Shown here piece after piece: positions 8,577 through 19,718 of a stretch of DNA of 64,000 nucleotides. Within the stretch, counting starts at the first letter, position 1, and every line of letters starts with the position of its first letter. Made by a program: the position numbers and the translations under genes. Origin of the DNA: CAVXFL01 sp963761015 (GTDB taxonomy: Bacteria > Pseudomonadota > Alphaproteobacteria > Acetobacterales > Acetobacteraceae); assembly GCA_963761015.1 (NCBI GenBank), contig CAVXFL010000019.1:62001-126000 (forward strand), in the 5' to 3' direction. Under the pieces are notes generated by a model. It made no database searches, had not been told where the DNA came from, and was given only the letters and a program-made list of their open reading frames with translations.

Positions 8577-9317
8577 ATGAGCGGGGAAGGGATGGTGATC
8601 GTGACCGGCGGCAGCCGGGGGCTCGGGGCGGCGATCTGCCGCAAGCTCGGCGCCCTCGGCCACCCGATCGCGGTCAATTACGCCGGCAACCGGGCGGGCG
8701 CCGAGGCGGTGGTGCGCGACATCGTCGCGGCCGGCGGGCGGGCGCAGGCGTTCCAGGGCGACGTGGCGCGGGAAGCGGACGTGCTCGCGCTGTTCGAGCA
8801 GGCGGAAGCCGCCCTCGGTCCGCTCGGCGGCCTGGTCAACAACGCGGGCATCCTCGGCGGCAATTCGCGCGTCGATTCCGTCACCGCCGACATCGTGAAC
8901 CGCACGTTCGCGGTGAACGTCCTCGGCTCGTTCCTGTGCGCGCGCGAGGCGGTGCGCCGGCTGTCCACGCGCCACGGCGGCAAGGGCGGCGCGATCGTCA
9001 ACCTGTCCTCGGCGGCCTCGCGCATCGGCGGCGGCGGCGAGTTCGTGCACTACGCCGCCTCGAAGGGCGCGATCGACACCTTCACGATCGGCCTGGCGCG
9101 CGAGATCGGCGACGAGGGTATCCGCGTGAACGCCGTGCAGCCCGGCATCATCGAGACCGATATGAATCCGCCGGAACGTATTGCCCGCTTCCTGCCGAAC
9201 ATCCCGATGCGCCGCTCCGGCACCCCCGACGAGGTCGCCGAGTCGGTGGCGTGGCTGATGTCCCCGGCGGCGTCGTATGTCACCGGCAGCATTCTCTACG
9301 TCACCGGCGGGCGATGA
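8577..9317 (+). CDS. SDR family oxidoreductase (FabG-like)
   Basis: This is a 246-residue classical SDR. TGGSRGLGAA near residue 10 is the cofactor motif, followed by VNNAG, then LSSAAS with the catalytic Ser and YAASKGA with the catalytic Tyr and Lys. The overall pattern resembles 3-oxoacyl-ACP reductase or sugar/glucose dehydrogenase SDRs. The stop overlaps the start of the downstream carbamoylase in an ATGA, so the two are translationally coupled and likely belong to one catabolic pathway. The specific substrate cannot be read from sequence. Confidence 0.85.
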   Translation: MSGEGMVIVTGGSRGLGAAICRKLGALGHPIAVNYAGNRAGAEAVVRDIVAAGGRAQAFQGDVAREADVLALFEQAEAALGPLGGLVNNAGILGGNSRVDSVTADIVNRTFAVNVLGSFLCAREAVRRLSTRHGGKGGAIVNLSSAASRIGGGGEFVHYAASKGAIDTFTIGLAREIGDEGIRVNAVQPGIIETDMNPPERIARFLPNIPMRRSGTPDEVAESVAWLMSPAASYVTGSILYVTGGR

Positions 9318-10572
9318 GTATCGCCGCGCAAGCCGCCGCGCTGCGCGTCGATGCCGCGCGGCTCTGGTCCACGCTCATGGAAACGGCCCGGATCGGCGCC
9401 ACGCCCAAGGGCGGCATCTGTCGTCTGACCCTGACCGATCTGGACCGCGAGGTGCGCGGCTGGTTCGCCGCCGCCTGCCGCGACGCGGGCTGCGCGGTGA
9501 CGGTGGACGACCTCGGCAACATGTTCGCCCGCCGGCCGGGCCGGAACGATTCGCTGCCGCCGATCGGCATCGGCAGCCATCTCGACACGCAGCCGACCGG
9601 CGGCAAGTTCGACGGGCCGCTCGGGGTGCTGGCGGCGCTCGAGGTCGTGCGCACGCTGAACGACGCCGGCTACCAGACCAACGCGCCGGTCGCGGTGGTG
9701 AACTGGACCAACGAGGAAGGCTCGCGCTTCGCGCCGGCCATGCTGGCGTCCGGCGTGTTCGGCGGCGCGTTCACCAAGGATTACGCCTATAGCCGCGAGG
9801 ATCGCGAAGGACACCGATTTGGTGCCGAACTGGAACGCATCGGCTACAAGGGCGCGGAGCCGTGCGGCGCGCACAAGCTCGGCGCGTTCTTCGAACTGCA
9901 CATCGAACAAGGGCCGATCCTGGAGAACGAGGGCAAGGAGATCGGCATCGTCACCGGCGTGCAGGGCATCCGCTGGTTCGAGGCGACGGTCACGGGCGAG
10001 GAAAGCCATGCCGGATCGACCCCGATGCCGGCGCGCAAGGACGCGCTGCTGGGCGCCGCGCGCATGATCGACGCGGTGAACGCGATCGCGCTGAAGCATC
10101 CGCCGGCGGTGGCGACGGTGGGGCTGATCGAGGTCGCGGCCGAACAGCCGCAACGTCATTCCGGGTTCGGTATTCTTCACCATCGACTTGCGCCACCCGG
10201 ACGAGGCCGGCCCTAGACGCGATCGAAGCCGAGCTGAACGGTGAACTGCCGCGCATCGCCGACCGTTCCGCGGTCGGGCTTGCGTTGCAGCGCACCTGGA
10301 ACTCGCCGCCGGTGCGGTTCCATCCCGACTGCGTGGCGGCCGTGCGCGACGCCGCCGCTTCGCTCGGGCTTTCGGCGCGCGAGATCGTCTCCGGCCCCGG
10401 CCACGACGCGGTTTACGTCTCGCGCGTGGCGCCCACGAGCATGATCTTCGTGCCCTGCGAGCGGGGCATCAGCCACAACGAGGCGGAAAGCATCACGCAA
10501 GAACAAGCCGCCGCCGGGGCCAACGTGCTGCTGCACGCGCTGCTGCGCATGGACGCCAAGCTGGGTACCTGA
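9314..10572 (+). pseudogene. M20 family Zn-dependent hydantoinase/carbamoylase amidase (two frameshifts)
   Basis: The protein begins MSIAAQAAALRVDAARLW and carries all the family's metal-site segments: GSHLDTQPTGG, TNEEGSRFAP, ELHIEQGPILE, then HAGSTPM and, in the last part, GPGHDAVYVS and ISHNEAE. This is the pattern of N-carbamoyl-amino-acid amidohydrolase and allantoate amidohydrolase relatives, which cleave ureido groups. The reading frame shifts near 10,139 and again near 10,209. Removing one G at each place gives an uninterrupted protein of the normal length, about 418 residues. It is coupled to the SDR upstream by an ATGA overlap. Confidence 0.85.
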
Positions 10573-10603
10573 ACTCGCCCGAACGTATCATGTCGCTGCC
10601 GTT

Positions 10604-11428
10604 CTATCGTGCCGCCAAAATCCAGACGCCGACGGCCAGCATCCCTGCGCCGGTGGCGAGCGAAACCAGGCGGCCGCCGGGCAGGACTTTTTGCAGCAGC
10701 ACCAGCACGGAGAGCGCGGCGACCCACAGCAGGTTCATCACCCCCGCCGCGAACAACAGCAGCATCAGCACCAGGCAGCAGCCCACGCAATACGCGCCGT
10801 GATGCGCGCCCATGCGGAGCGCGCCCCAAGCGCCGGGGCGCCAATGCTGGACGACGAAGGCGAACGGCGTCCGGCAATGCGTCAGGCAGCGGTTCTTCAG
10901 CGGCGAAATCTCGAACGCCGCCGCCAGCAGAAACGCGGCCCCGGTGATGCGCGCGTCGGTGAGGGCGAGCCCGGGCGACAGCAACGACGTCTGCTGCAGC
11001 GCGATCTGCAATCCCGCCGCGGCGATCGAAAATCCGCCCCAGACCAGCAGATAGCCACCCGCGAACAGACCGCTCATCAGCACCGGGCGGCAGCGGGGTC
11101 CCCACGAACGAGTTCGTGGGGTGCCCTGCCCCTGATTGCGTTGTACGGTGGTGAACAGCAGGATCATCGGCATGGCGCTCGGCAGCATCATGCCGACCAT
11201 CATCACCACCCACATGATCGCGGCGATCACGAAGGAGCCGGACATCGGCGACATGGCGATCGCCTGGGTCGGCATCGCCATGCCCGGCATGCCGCCCATG
11301 GCGCCCGGCGACATGCCGCGCGCCATGTCGATCAGATAGAGCCAGGCCAACACGGTGATCGCGGACAGGCTCGCCAGCACGATCGCCTGATCGCGCGACA
11401 GCGGCGCGATGCGGGCGGAACCGCTCAT
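10604..11428 (-). CDS. DUF2182 family integral membrane protein
   Basis: This 274-residue protein has about six hydrophobic helices. It shows features of the DUF2182 family of predicted metal-binding membrane proteins: IMWVVMMVGMMLPSA in the first third and GAHHGAYCVGCC near residue 215. A Met/Gly-rich loop (SPGAMGGMPGMAM) follows the first helix and could bind a soft metal. The start overlaps the stop of the upstream DUF1326 gene in an ATGA. Genes of these two families are often neighbours, so they likely act together. The biochemical role is unknown. Confidence 0.8.
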   Translation of the reverse strand: MSGSARIAPLSRDQAIVLASLSAITVLAWLYLIDMARGMSPGAMGGMPGMAMPTQAIAMSPMSGSFVIAAIMWVVMMVGMMLPSAMPMILLFTTVQRNQGQGTPRTRSWGPRCRPVLMSGLFAGGYLLVWGGFSIAAAGLQIALQQTSLLSPGLALTDARITGAAFLLAAAFEISPLKNRCLTHCRTPFAFVVQHWRPGAWGALRMGAHHGAYCVGCCLVLMLLLFAAGVMNLLWVAALSVLVLLQKVLPGGRLVSLATGAGMLAVGVWILAAR

Positions 11429-12069
11429 CGGGCGTCCCGCACGGGTCCGTACGGGCCGATATCGATCATCGCGAGATGCGCGTGGCGTCCGTCCCACTCG
11501 CACGGGATCGCGCCCGTGGCTTTCGTTTTGCTGCTGCCGAACTCGGCCGCCGTGAACTCGAAGCCGGTGGGCAGCGCGAGGCGCGCGCGGTGCGGCGCGT
11601 GCTTCACTGGATCGAGGATCGGTCCGGCGCGGCCCTCGACCACGCCGGGCACGGCGAAACGCCCGCGGCATTCCGCCACGTCGGCCTCGAACTCGATCGG
11701 CAGGAATTGCGGCTTGTTGCCCTTCGTCACCGTGCTGCTGAACACGCTGAAATAGGTGGCGCCGAATTCCTGCTCCTTGCCGCTGAGGATTTTCAGCAGC
11801 GCCCCGCGCTGTTCATCGTTGGCGCGTTCGTCGATGATCGCCATGGCCTCGCCGTTGCCTTCGTGAATCGCCGCCGGCCAGGACAGGATGCTGACCCATT
11901 TCAGCCCATCGAGCCGCGCGCTGCCGAACCGCCCCTCGTCGATGCGCATCGCGACGGCGGAGATGCAGCCGCCGTAGGTGGGCCGGCCGTAGAACTGGCA
12001 GGGGCAGCCCCAATCGCAGTTGCAGGTGGTGATCTGGGGGCCGCGAATTCTCCAATCGATGTAAGACAT
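11425..12069 (-). CDS. DUF1326 family protein
   Basis: This 214-residue protein carries the family signature CNCDWGCPCQF near residue 16. Its four cysteines in a short stretch suggest metal or cofactor binding. No signal peptide or membrane segment is evident, so it is probably cytoplasmic. It is translationally coupled to the DUF2182 membrane protein downstream (ATGA), which supports a joint function. No enzymatic activity can be assigned. Confidence 0.8.
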   Translation of the reverse strand: MSYIDWRIRGPQITTCNCDWGCPCQFYGRPTYGGCISAVAMRIDEGRFGSARLDGLKWVSILSWPAAIHEGNGEAMAIIDERANDEQRGALLKILSGKEQEFGATYFSVFSSTVTKGNKPQFLPIEFEADVAECRGRFAVPGVVEGRAGPILDPVKHAPHRARLALPTGFEFTAAEFGSSKTKATGAIPCEWDGRHAHLAMIDIGPYGPVRDAR

Positions 12070-12071
12070 GG

Positions 12072-12680
12072 CTACCGGGATTCCGCGCTGGTCTCGGGGT
12101 TGGCCGGGCTGCCGGAAGTCGGCAGATCGACATCCTCGTAGAACTCGGCCACCGGGATTTCGCTGCCAATCTCCGGCATGCGCAGCGTATCACCGCCGGT
12201 CAGCGTATAAGCCCGCCACATATCCTCGCCGGGCCCGCGCTCGAACACGGTCAGGCCGACGCCGGCATGCTCGAGGATCACGTAGCGGCGGATCGATGGC
12301 ACGGCGGCATATTCTCGGACCTTCTCGATCCGATCGACTCGGCCGGAAGTCGGGCTGAGCACCTCGAACACCACCACCACGCCGGGGACCACCTGCGCCT
12401 CTCCCGGAGTTTTCGTGCAGGTCACCAAAGCGTCCGGGTACCGCACCGCGTCGCCAACGGTCGCGACGCCCGCGTCTGGCCCGAGCGGTTCGCAAGGGGT
12501 GCCGCGAAGGCGGGCGCGCAGCGCGAAATGTACGTTGCGAATGATTCGGCTGTGATTGACGCTTCCGCCGGTCATCGCCATCGGTTCGAACCCGTCGAAC
12601 TCGTAGCGGAGCTCCTGGATCTGGGCCCAGGCGAAGAATTCCTCGCGCGTCATGCGCGGTCGGCGCAGGGCGATGTTCAT
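12072..12680 (-). CDS. Uma2 family endonuclease-like protein (copy 1)
   Basis: This is a 202-residue protein of the PD-(D/E)XK-related Uma2/DUF820 family. MTREEFFAWA opens it, followed by YEFDGFEPMAM, VGDAVRYPDALV, VVVFEVLSPTSGRVDRIEKVREYAA and YVILEH. The Asp, Glu and Lys positions typical of the nuclease fold are present. Family members are abundant in cyanobacteria and some proteobacteria, and their role is not established. A close paralogue lies at 13,935-14,522. ATG at 12,680 begins MNIALRRP, exactly like the paralogue, which fixes the start. The stop is 3 bases from the DUF1326 start. Confidence 0.8.
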   Translation of the reverse strand: MNIALRRPRMTREEFFAWAQIQELRYEFDGFEPMAMTGGSVNHSRIIRNVHFALRARLRGTPCEPLGPDAGVATVGDAVRYPDALVTCTKTPGEAQVVPGVVVVFEVLSPTSGRVDRIEKVREYAAVPSIRRYVILEHAGVGLTVFERGPGEDMWRAYTLTGGDTLRMPEIGSEIPVAEFYEDVDLPTSGSPANPETSAESR

Positions 12681-12949
12681 GGCGCGCCTATAGCACATCG
12701 CGGCGGAGCTTCCGAGTTCGCCGGGCTCCTGAAGCGGCATCTCACCGCCGTCTCAGTTCGCTGCCTGCGAGACGTCGGATCGCTTGGTGAGACGCGCTGA
12801 TCCCGGCGTCGGATTGCAGGGCCGCCCTCCTGCCTCGCATGCGGGCGAGCGCCCAAACAGCCGCCGTGAGCCTGGCGGCGGCATGAACTGCGTCGTTCCA
12901 CCTTGCTTTGGGCCGCCTTCGGACCGCGAACAGGTTCGCGGGCGCCCCG

Positions 12950-13766
12950 CTATGCCACGCGGGCTTGGGCGAACGCCTCGTCGAGCGCGGCGAGCGCCGG
13001 GGTGCGGGCGGTCGACAGCGCTCGTGCGAGCGAGGCTTCGGGCGGGTCGAAGTAGCGGACATCGGGCGGCAGCTTGCCGGTGCGGCGGATTTTCGCCGCG
13101 CGCTCGGGATAGGTCGCGGCGTAGCGCTCGGCGGCGGCGATGAGGTCGGGCCCGGGGCCTTCACCGCGCCCTTCGTGGGCAATGCCAGCGGAATCGCCGG
13201 GGGCACCTTGCGCCCGCTCCTGCTTCGCGCGACAGGGAGTTTGTGGGCGGCGCGGGTTGCGGTTGCGGCTTCGCTGGCGGCGGCTGCGCCGGGGCACCCG
13301 CCAGCGCCTCGGCCATCAGGCCCAAGGCGCAGTGTTCGGTCCAGGCGAGGCGGTCGGCCGCGGCGGCGTCCCGCTCTATGTTTCGCCCGGCCGCCTGCAT
13401 GCGCAGCAGCAGCCGGAGCGCGCTGTTTGCCTGGCGCATCATGGCGGCGGCTTGGGCGCGGCATTTGCTCGCCCATTCCGCCGTTGTCTCCTGGCCTTGC
13501 GCGAGCCGGAGGCAGTCCTTCCACTGTTCCGAGGCGGCGACGAACTGCGCGGCCACGTCGGCCTCCGCGGCATTTGCGGGGCAGAGCGCGGCGATGCGGG
13601 CGATGGCGGCGCGATCGCGCCTTGCCAGATCCTCGGGGTTGTCGCCGGGCGGAGGCGGCAGGGTGAGGCGCAGCGTATGGACAAGGTGCCAGTAGGCGTC
13701 GGCCGGGAGCTGGCAGGCGAGCGCCGGGGCGGGGTTGGGGTGGTTCGGGGCGACGCTGTCGAACAT
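12950..13766 (-). pseudogene. Hypothetical protein, reading frame broken once
   Basis: The first part, from ATG at 13,766 (MFDSVAPNHPNPAP), is alpha-helical and Ala/Arg-rich, with ACQLPADAYWHLVHTLRL and LCPANAAEADVAAQF segments. A second frame carries a convincing C-terminus (LIAAAERYAATYPERAAKIRR, then PPDVRYFDPPE) ending at 12,950. The two are joined by a shift somewhere between 13,160 and 13,250. Similar proteins occur, to my recollection, as hypotheticals in Acetobacteraceae. I cannot name a function. It lies between the two Uma2 paralogues. Confidence 0.5.
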
Positions 13767-13775
13767 GGGCCGTGG

Positions 13776-13804
13776 CTTATGCGTTAGTATAGCTACCGCG
13801 TCAA
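13776..13804 (-). promoter_or_regulatory. Putative promoter for the 13.0-13.8 kb hypothetical gene
   Basis: On the minus strand TTGACG (13,804-13,799) is followed after 17 bases by CATAAG (13,781-13,776). The predicted start point falls only a few bases before ATG at 13,766, so the transcript would be nearly leaderless. The -35 match is strong and the -10 match is partial. Confidence 0.35.
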
Positions 13805-13870
13805 TGGTAGATAAACTGTCGGAGTGTCCTGGACCCACGGATGCTGTGGCCGCACACCCTTCAGTAGTCG

Positions 13871-13934
13871 GGCGGGTGAGCGAAGCGTAACCCGCCTTTC
13901 GGCAGTTCGGCGCAATGCGCTTCGCTTTTGCGCC
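13871..13934. repeat. Pair of intergenic hairpin repeats
   Basis: Two adjacent hairpins share a purine-rich GCGAAGCG-type loop. The first has arms GGCGGGT/ACCCGCC (13,871-13,896) and the second GGCGCAA/TTGCGCC (13,909-13,934). They resemble dispersed intergenic palindromes common in proteobacterial genomes. They lie directly at the 3' end of the second Uma2 gene and may serve as its transcript end. Confidence 0.55.
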
Positions 13935-14522
13935 CTACGCGCTGACCTGCCCCGGGGCGGCCGGCAGGTCGACATCCTGATAGAGTTCGGCGACTGCGAT
14001 TTCGATGCCGATTTCGGGCAGGCGGAGCGTTTCGTCCGCGGTCAGCGTGCTCGCGCGCCACATTTCATCAGCGCGCGCCCGTTCAAACACGGTCACGCCA
14101 ATGTTCGCGTGCTCCAGGATGAGATAGCGGCGGATCGAGGGGATAGCGGCGTATTCGCGGACCTTCTCGATGCGGTCCACGCGACCGGAGGTCGGGCTCA
14201 ACACCTCGAACACCACGACCGGCTCCTGCACGAGATGCGCCGAGCCGGGGGTCTTGGTGCAGCTCACGACGGCATCGGGGTAGCGCACGGCATTGCCGAT
14301 GGTCGCCACTCCCGCGTCCGGGCCGAGCACCCGACAGTTACTTCCGCGCAGGCGCTCGCGCAGAGCGACAAGGACGTTCCCGCTGAGCTGGCTGTGGTTG
14401 ACGGTGCCGCCGGTCATTGCGACCGGCTGGAATCCGTCGAACTCGAAGCGGATGTCCTGGGCCTCCGCCCAGACGAAGAATTCCTCCCGCGTCATGCGCG
14501 GCTTGCGCAGGGCGATATTCAT
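13935..14522 (-). CDS. Uma2 family endonuclease-like protein (copy 2)
   Basis: This 195-residue protein is a close paralogue of the one at 12,072-12,680. It shares MNIALRKPRMTREEFF, the FEFDGFQPVAMTGGTVNHS region, IGNAVRYPDAVV and FEVLSPTSGRVDRIEKVREYAA. The two differ mostly in the middle and at the C-terminus. This suggests a local tandem duplication, later separated by the hypothetical gene between them. Function is unknown, as for copy 1. The stop abuts a pair of hairpin repeats. Confidence 0.8.
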   Translation of the reverse strand: MNIALRKPRMTREEFFVWAEAQDIRFEFDGFQPVAMTGGTVNHSQLSGNVLVALRERLRGSNCRVLGPDAGVATIGNAVRYPDAVVSCTKTPGSAHLVQEPVVVFEVLSPTSGRVDRIEKVREYAAIPSIRRYLILEHANIGVTVFERARADEMWRASTLTADETLRLPEIGIEIAVAELYQDVDLPAAPGQVSA

Positions 14523-14620
14523 GGCGCGACCATAGCACCTTCGCGCACCGACATGAACCTGCGGGCGGCGCCAGGGCTATTGCATTGGGGATCGAGCTTC
14601 GGCCGCCCCGCCGACTGGAG

Positions 14621-14737
14621 CCTCCCTCTCCCCTTGCGGGAGAGGTCGGGGTGAGGGGTGAAACCGCAGCGCGAGGCCAGCTTGGCACGGCTCTGGAATC
14701 ACCCCTCCTCCCGGCCTCCTCCCGCAAGGGGAGGAGG
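14621..14737. repeat. Inverted pair of CT/GA-rich dispersed repeats
   Basis: The left copy (14,621-14,661) contains CTCTCCCCTTGCGGGAGAG followed by GGGGTGAGGGGTGA. The right copy (14,699-14,737) is its inverse, TCACCCCTCC...CTCCCGCAAGGGGAGGAGG. Each copy is itself a hairpin. This is a familiar intergenic repeat type of GC-rich proteobacteria. It fills the gap between the second Uma2 gene and the end of clpB and could act as a bidirectional terminator. Confidence 0.6.
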
Positions 14738-14822
14738 CGATCTGCGATGGCTGCTCCTGCAAATGCAATTCTCCTGCGGGCGGCGCCCCCGGGCAGAGGT
14801 GCCGCCGCGGCGAGGGCCGCCC

Positions 14823-17406
<2,584 letters not shown>

Positions 17407-17583
17407 GTCTTTGTCCCCGTCCGATAGGCGACATAGGCGCGAGCGCCCCTGCTCAGGCGACGCTCACGCGGTCGTTACGTCAGATGGTGAGGCGGGCTCA
17501 GCGCTCAAGAGCGGGCAACGCTCGCAGGGGGCTTTCCAAACCCACGGTTGCCGTTTGATAAGTGCCACGTTACACGTGTCGCC

Positions 17584-17862
17584 GTGATTCGGAATTTCCG
17601 GCACAAGGGCCTGAAACTGCTGTTCGAGAACGACGACCACCGCAAGCTGCGGGCGGATCAGGCCGAGAGGATCGCGCGCATTCTGGCCCTCCTCAACCGG
17701 GCCGCCGAGCCTGACGATATGGCCCTGCCGGGTTTTCGGCTGCATCCGCTGAAAGGTAATTTGGCCGGGTTTTGGGCCGTCTCCGTGTCAGGCAACTGGC
17801 GTATCGTCTGGCGCTTCGAGGGCGTGGACGTGGCGGATGTGGACCTGATCGACTATCACTGA
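17584..17862 (+). CDS. higB: HigB-like toxin of a type II toxin-antitoxin system (RelE/ParE fold)
   Basis: This 92-residue protein, from GTG at 17,584, reads IRNFRHKGLKLLFEN at the start and WRIVWRFEG near the end. It matches the HigB/RelE family in length and in its basic and aromatic active-site residues. Family members cleave ribosome-bound mRNA. An upstream ATG at 17,548 is in frame but would add a non-homologous 12-residue leader. The antitoxin gene follows 13 bases downstream, the toxin-first order typical of higBA. Confidence 0.85.
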   Translation: MIRNFRHKGLKLLFENDDHRKLRADQAERIARILALLNRAAEPDDMALPGFRLHPLKGNLAGFWAVSVSGNWRIVWRFEGVDVADVDLIDYH

Positions 17863-17875
17863 GGTGCAGCGAAGC

Positions 17876-18175
17876 ATGCCCATGAAGAACCCCCCACACC
17901 CGGGCTTGCTGGTCAAGCATGATTGCCTCGAGCCTTTGCGGCTGACCGTGACCGAGGCCGCCAAGGTGCTGGGCGTCAGCCGCAAGGCCCTTTCGGATCT
18001 CGTGAACGGCCATGCCGGCATATCCCCGGAAATGGCGATCCGGCTGTCCAAGGCATTCGGCAGCCGGCCCGAGGTGTGGGCCGGCCTCCAACTCGACTAC
18101 GATATGGCACAAGCGCTCAAGCACGCCGACAAGATCAAGGTGGCGCGCGTCGCCATTCCGAGCCCGTCCGCGTAA
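17876..18175 (+). CDS. higA: HigA-like antitoxin, XRE-type HTH
   Basis: This 99-residue protein begins MPMKNPPHPGLLVKHDCLEP, the typical HigA/VapI opening. Its helix-turn-helix (VTEAAKVLGVSRKALSDLVNG) is followed by ISPEMAIRLSKAFG. It should bind and neutralise the HigB toxin encoded just upstream and repress the operon through operator binding. The start is the first of two close ATGs; the alternative is two codons later. Confidence 0.88.
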   Translation: MPMKNPPHPGLLVKHDCLEPLRLTVTEAAKVLGVSRKALSDLVNGHAGISPEMAIRLSKAFGSRPEVWAGLQLDYDMAQALKHADKIKVARVAIPSPSA

Positions 18176-18252
18176 CGTATTTCCTCGCGGGGAAATGCCG
18201 AAACGCCCCGCGCAACTCGCTGACGCGACAGCGGGACCCGACGGCTTCGCGG

Positions 18253-18330
18253 TCAGATGACGTGGAACAGATAGAGCAGGATGATGATCGGGATCGGGAT
18301 CCCGAGCAGCCAGAGCAGAACGCCGCGCAT
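18253..18330 (-). CDS. 25-residue single-pass membrane peptide
   Basis: ATG at 18,330 is preceded by a strong purine-rich ribosome-binding site (GGAGTGAGG). It encodes a nearly wholly hydrophobic peptide beginning MRGVLLWLLGIPIPIII and ending in LFHVI before TGA. One transmembrane helix would span the entire chain. Similar very short membrane proteins with an IPIPIIIL core are, as far as I recall, common unannotated ORFs in proteobacteria. It sits alone between higA and the COQ9-family gene, about 45 bases upstream of the latter's stop. Function is unknown. Confidence 0.6.
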   Translation of the reverse strand: MRGVLLWLLGIPIPIIILLYLFHVI

Positions 18331-18374
18331 GACCTCACTCCGTTACGGTGGGCCAAGCAACGTGCGGTCGGCGA

Positions 18375-19022
18375 TCAGGTTGCCGGCGTATCGGACTCGC
18401 GTGGCGGCGCGGGGCGAAAGCGCCCGACCCAGGCCGAGGCGCGGCGGCGCAGCCGGCCGATGCCGGCCACATCCGCGAGGCGGCGGTCGAGGAAGGCGAG
18501 CGTCTCCGCCGCGTCGTCGCTGTCGTCGGCGAGCCAGAACAGCACGGTCGAGGTGTACACCCCGGCCAGGATGGCGCGCTTGGTGTACCAACTGAAATCG
18601 GCCGAGCGGTCGCCCGCCGCGTGCCAGATCGCATCCACCGTGCGGGCGAGCGCGCGCGCCGCCATGCCGGCGTGGCGCGGCGCGGCCATGAACGCCACCG
18701 CCCGGCGCACCGCCTCCTTGTGCGCCCGGTCGTGTGCCAGACGCAGGGCGATGAGCGCGCGCACCCGTTCCGGCAGCCGGCGCTCGGCCAGGTTCAGCGC
18801 GTCGGCATCCCCGGCCATGCGCCGGTCCGCCCAGTCGGCGAAGGCCTCGACGAGATCGGCGGGGCCGGAAGGGAACAGCAACGCGGCGTCTTCCGGCGGC
18901 AGGCCGAGGTCGCGGACGGCCGCGCGCAGCGCCGCGCGGGTCCAGCCGAGTTCGGGGATGTGCGGCAGCGCCGCCGCGATCGCGGCGTCGCGCTCCGGGC
19001 TGCGCTCCGGCGGCGCGATCAT
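18375..19022 (-). CDS. COQ9 family protein (ubiquinone biosynthesis accessory)
   Basis: This 215-residue protein starts MIAPPERSPERDAAIAAALPHI and shows the family's long helical core and the diagnostic FSWYTKRAILAGVYTSTVLFWLADDS (written here as FSWYTKRAILA and YTSTVLFWLADDS). Bacterial COQ9 relatives bind lipids and are thought to help in ubiquinone biosynthesis. In alphaproteobacteria the gene is known for lying divergently from rpsU, and rpsU is indeed just beyond the deformylase gene here. The start overlaps the def stop in an ATGA. Confidence 0.85.
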   Translation of the reverse strand: MIAPPERSPERDAAIAAALPHIPELGWTRAALRAAVRDLGLPPEDAALLFPSGPADLVEAFADWADRRMAGDADALNLAERRLPERVRALIALRLAHDRAHKEAVRRAVAFMAAPRHAGMAARALARTVDAIWHAAGDRSADFSWYTKRAILAGVYTSTVLFWLADDSDDAAETLAFLDRRLADVAGIGRLRRRASAWVGRFRPAPPRESDTPAT

Positions 19023-19567
19023 GCGCGCCCGGCCGGGGCCGGCGCGGGAAAGCGCGCCAGTTCGGCGTCGAAGCCGAACAGCGACAGGTCCGTCATGCGC
19101 ATCGGATAGAGAATGCCGTCGAGGTGGTCGTTCTCGTGCTGCACCACGCCAGCGTGCAGCCCGCTGACCTCCCGCTCGACCACGTTGCCGTCGCAATCGA
19201 CGCCGCGATAGCGCACCCGCCAGGGCCGCGGTATTGCGCCGCGCAGGCCGGGGATGGAGAGGCAGCCCTCCCAGCGCAGGCGGATGTCCTCGCCGACCGG
19301 CACGATCTCCGGATTGATCAATACGCTGTTACCGGTCTCGGTGTCGTCCGGGTCCTCGCTGCGCCGCTGCGCCGGCACCCGAAACACGAACAGCCGCAGC
19401 GGCACGTGGACCTGCGGCGCGGCGAGGCCGACCCCCGGCGCGTCCTCCATGGTTTCCATCATGTCGGCGACCAGGCGGCGGATCTCCGGGGCGGACGGAT
19501 CGGGCACCGGCGCGGCCTTTTGCCAGAGAACCGGGTGGCCCATTCGGGCGATCTTGAGAATGGCCAT
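19019..19567 (-). CDS. def: Peptide deformylase
   Basis: This 182-residue metalloenzyme removes N-formyl groups from nascent proteins. All three signature motifs are present: GVGLAAPQV near residue 45, EGCLSIPG near residue 100 and QHENDHLDGILY near residue 143. They supply the Cys and two His metal ligands and the catalytic Glu. The length is normal for type I/III bacterial deformylases. It overlaps the COQ9-family gene by four bases and is divergent from rpsU. Confidence 0.92.
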   Translation of the reverse strand: MAILKIARMGHPVLWQKAAPVPDPSAPEIRRLVADMMETMEDAPGVGLAAPQVHVPLRLFVFRVPAQRRSEDPDDTETGNSVLINPEIVPVGEDIRLRWEGCLSIPGLRGAIPRPWRVRYRGVDCDGNVVEREVSGLHAGVVQHENDHLDGILYPMRMTDLSLFGFDAELARFPAPAPAGRA

Positions 19568-19718
19568 GGTGCGTCAGATGGGACGGCGGCGGGGTTTCGC
19601 GAGCGCGGGCGGCCGTGTTATACGCGTTTTCCCCGCGGCGGAAGCCGGTCCGGGGAACCGCGCCCCGTGGTCGCGGCCGAATTCGTCACGCCAACAACCG
19701 ACAGGAGAAGGCGGCCAA

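Noticed and set aside
17431..17457. Sigma32 (RpoH) promoter for clpB
   Set aside because: CCTGAG and CCTATG are at 16-base spacing and the -35 lacks the core CTTG; too weak to list as a feature.
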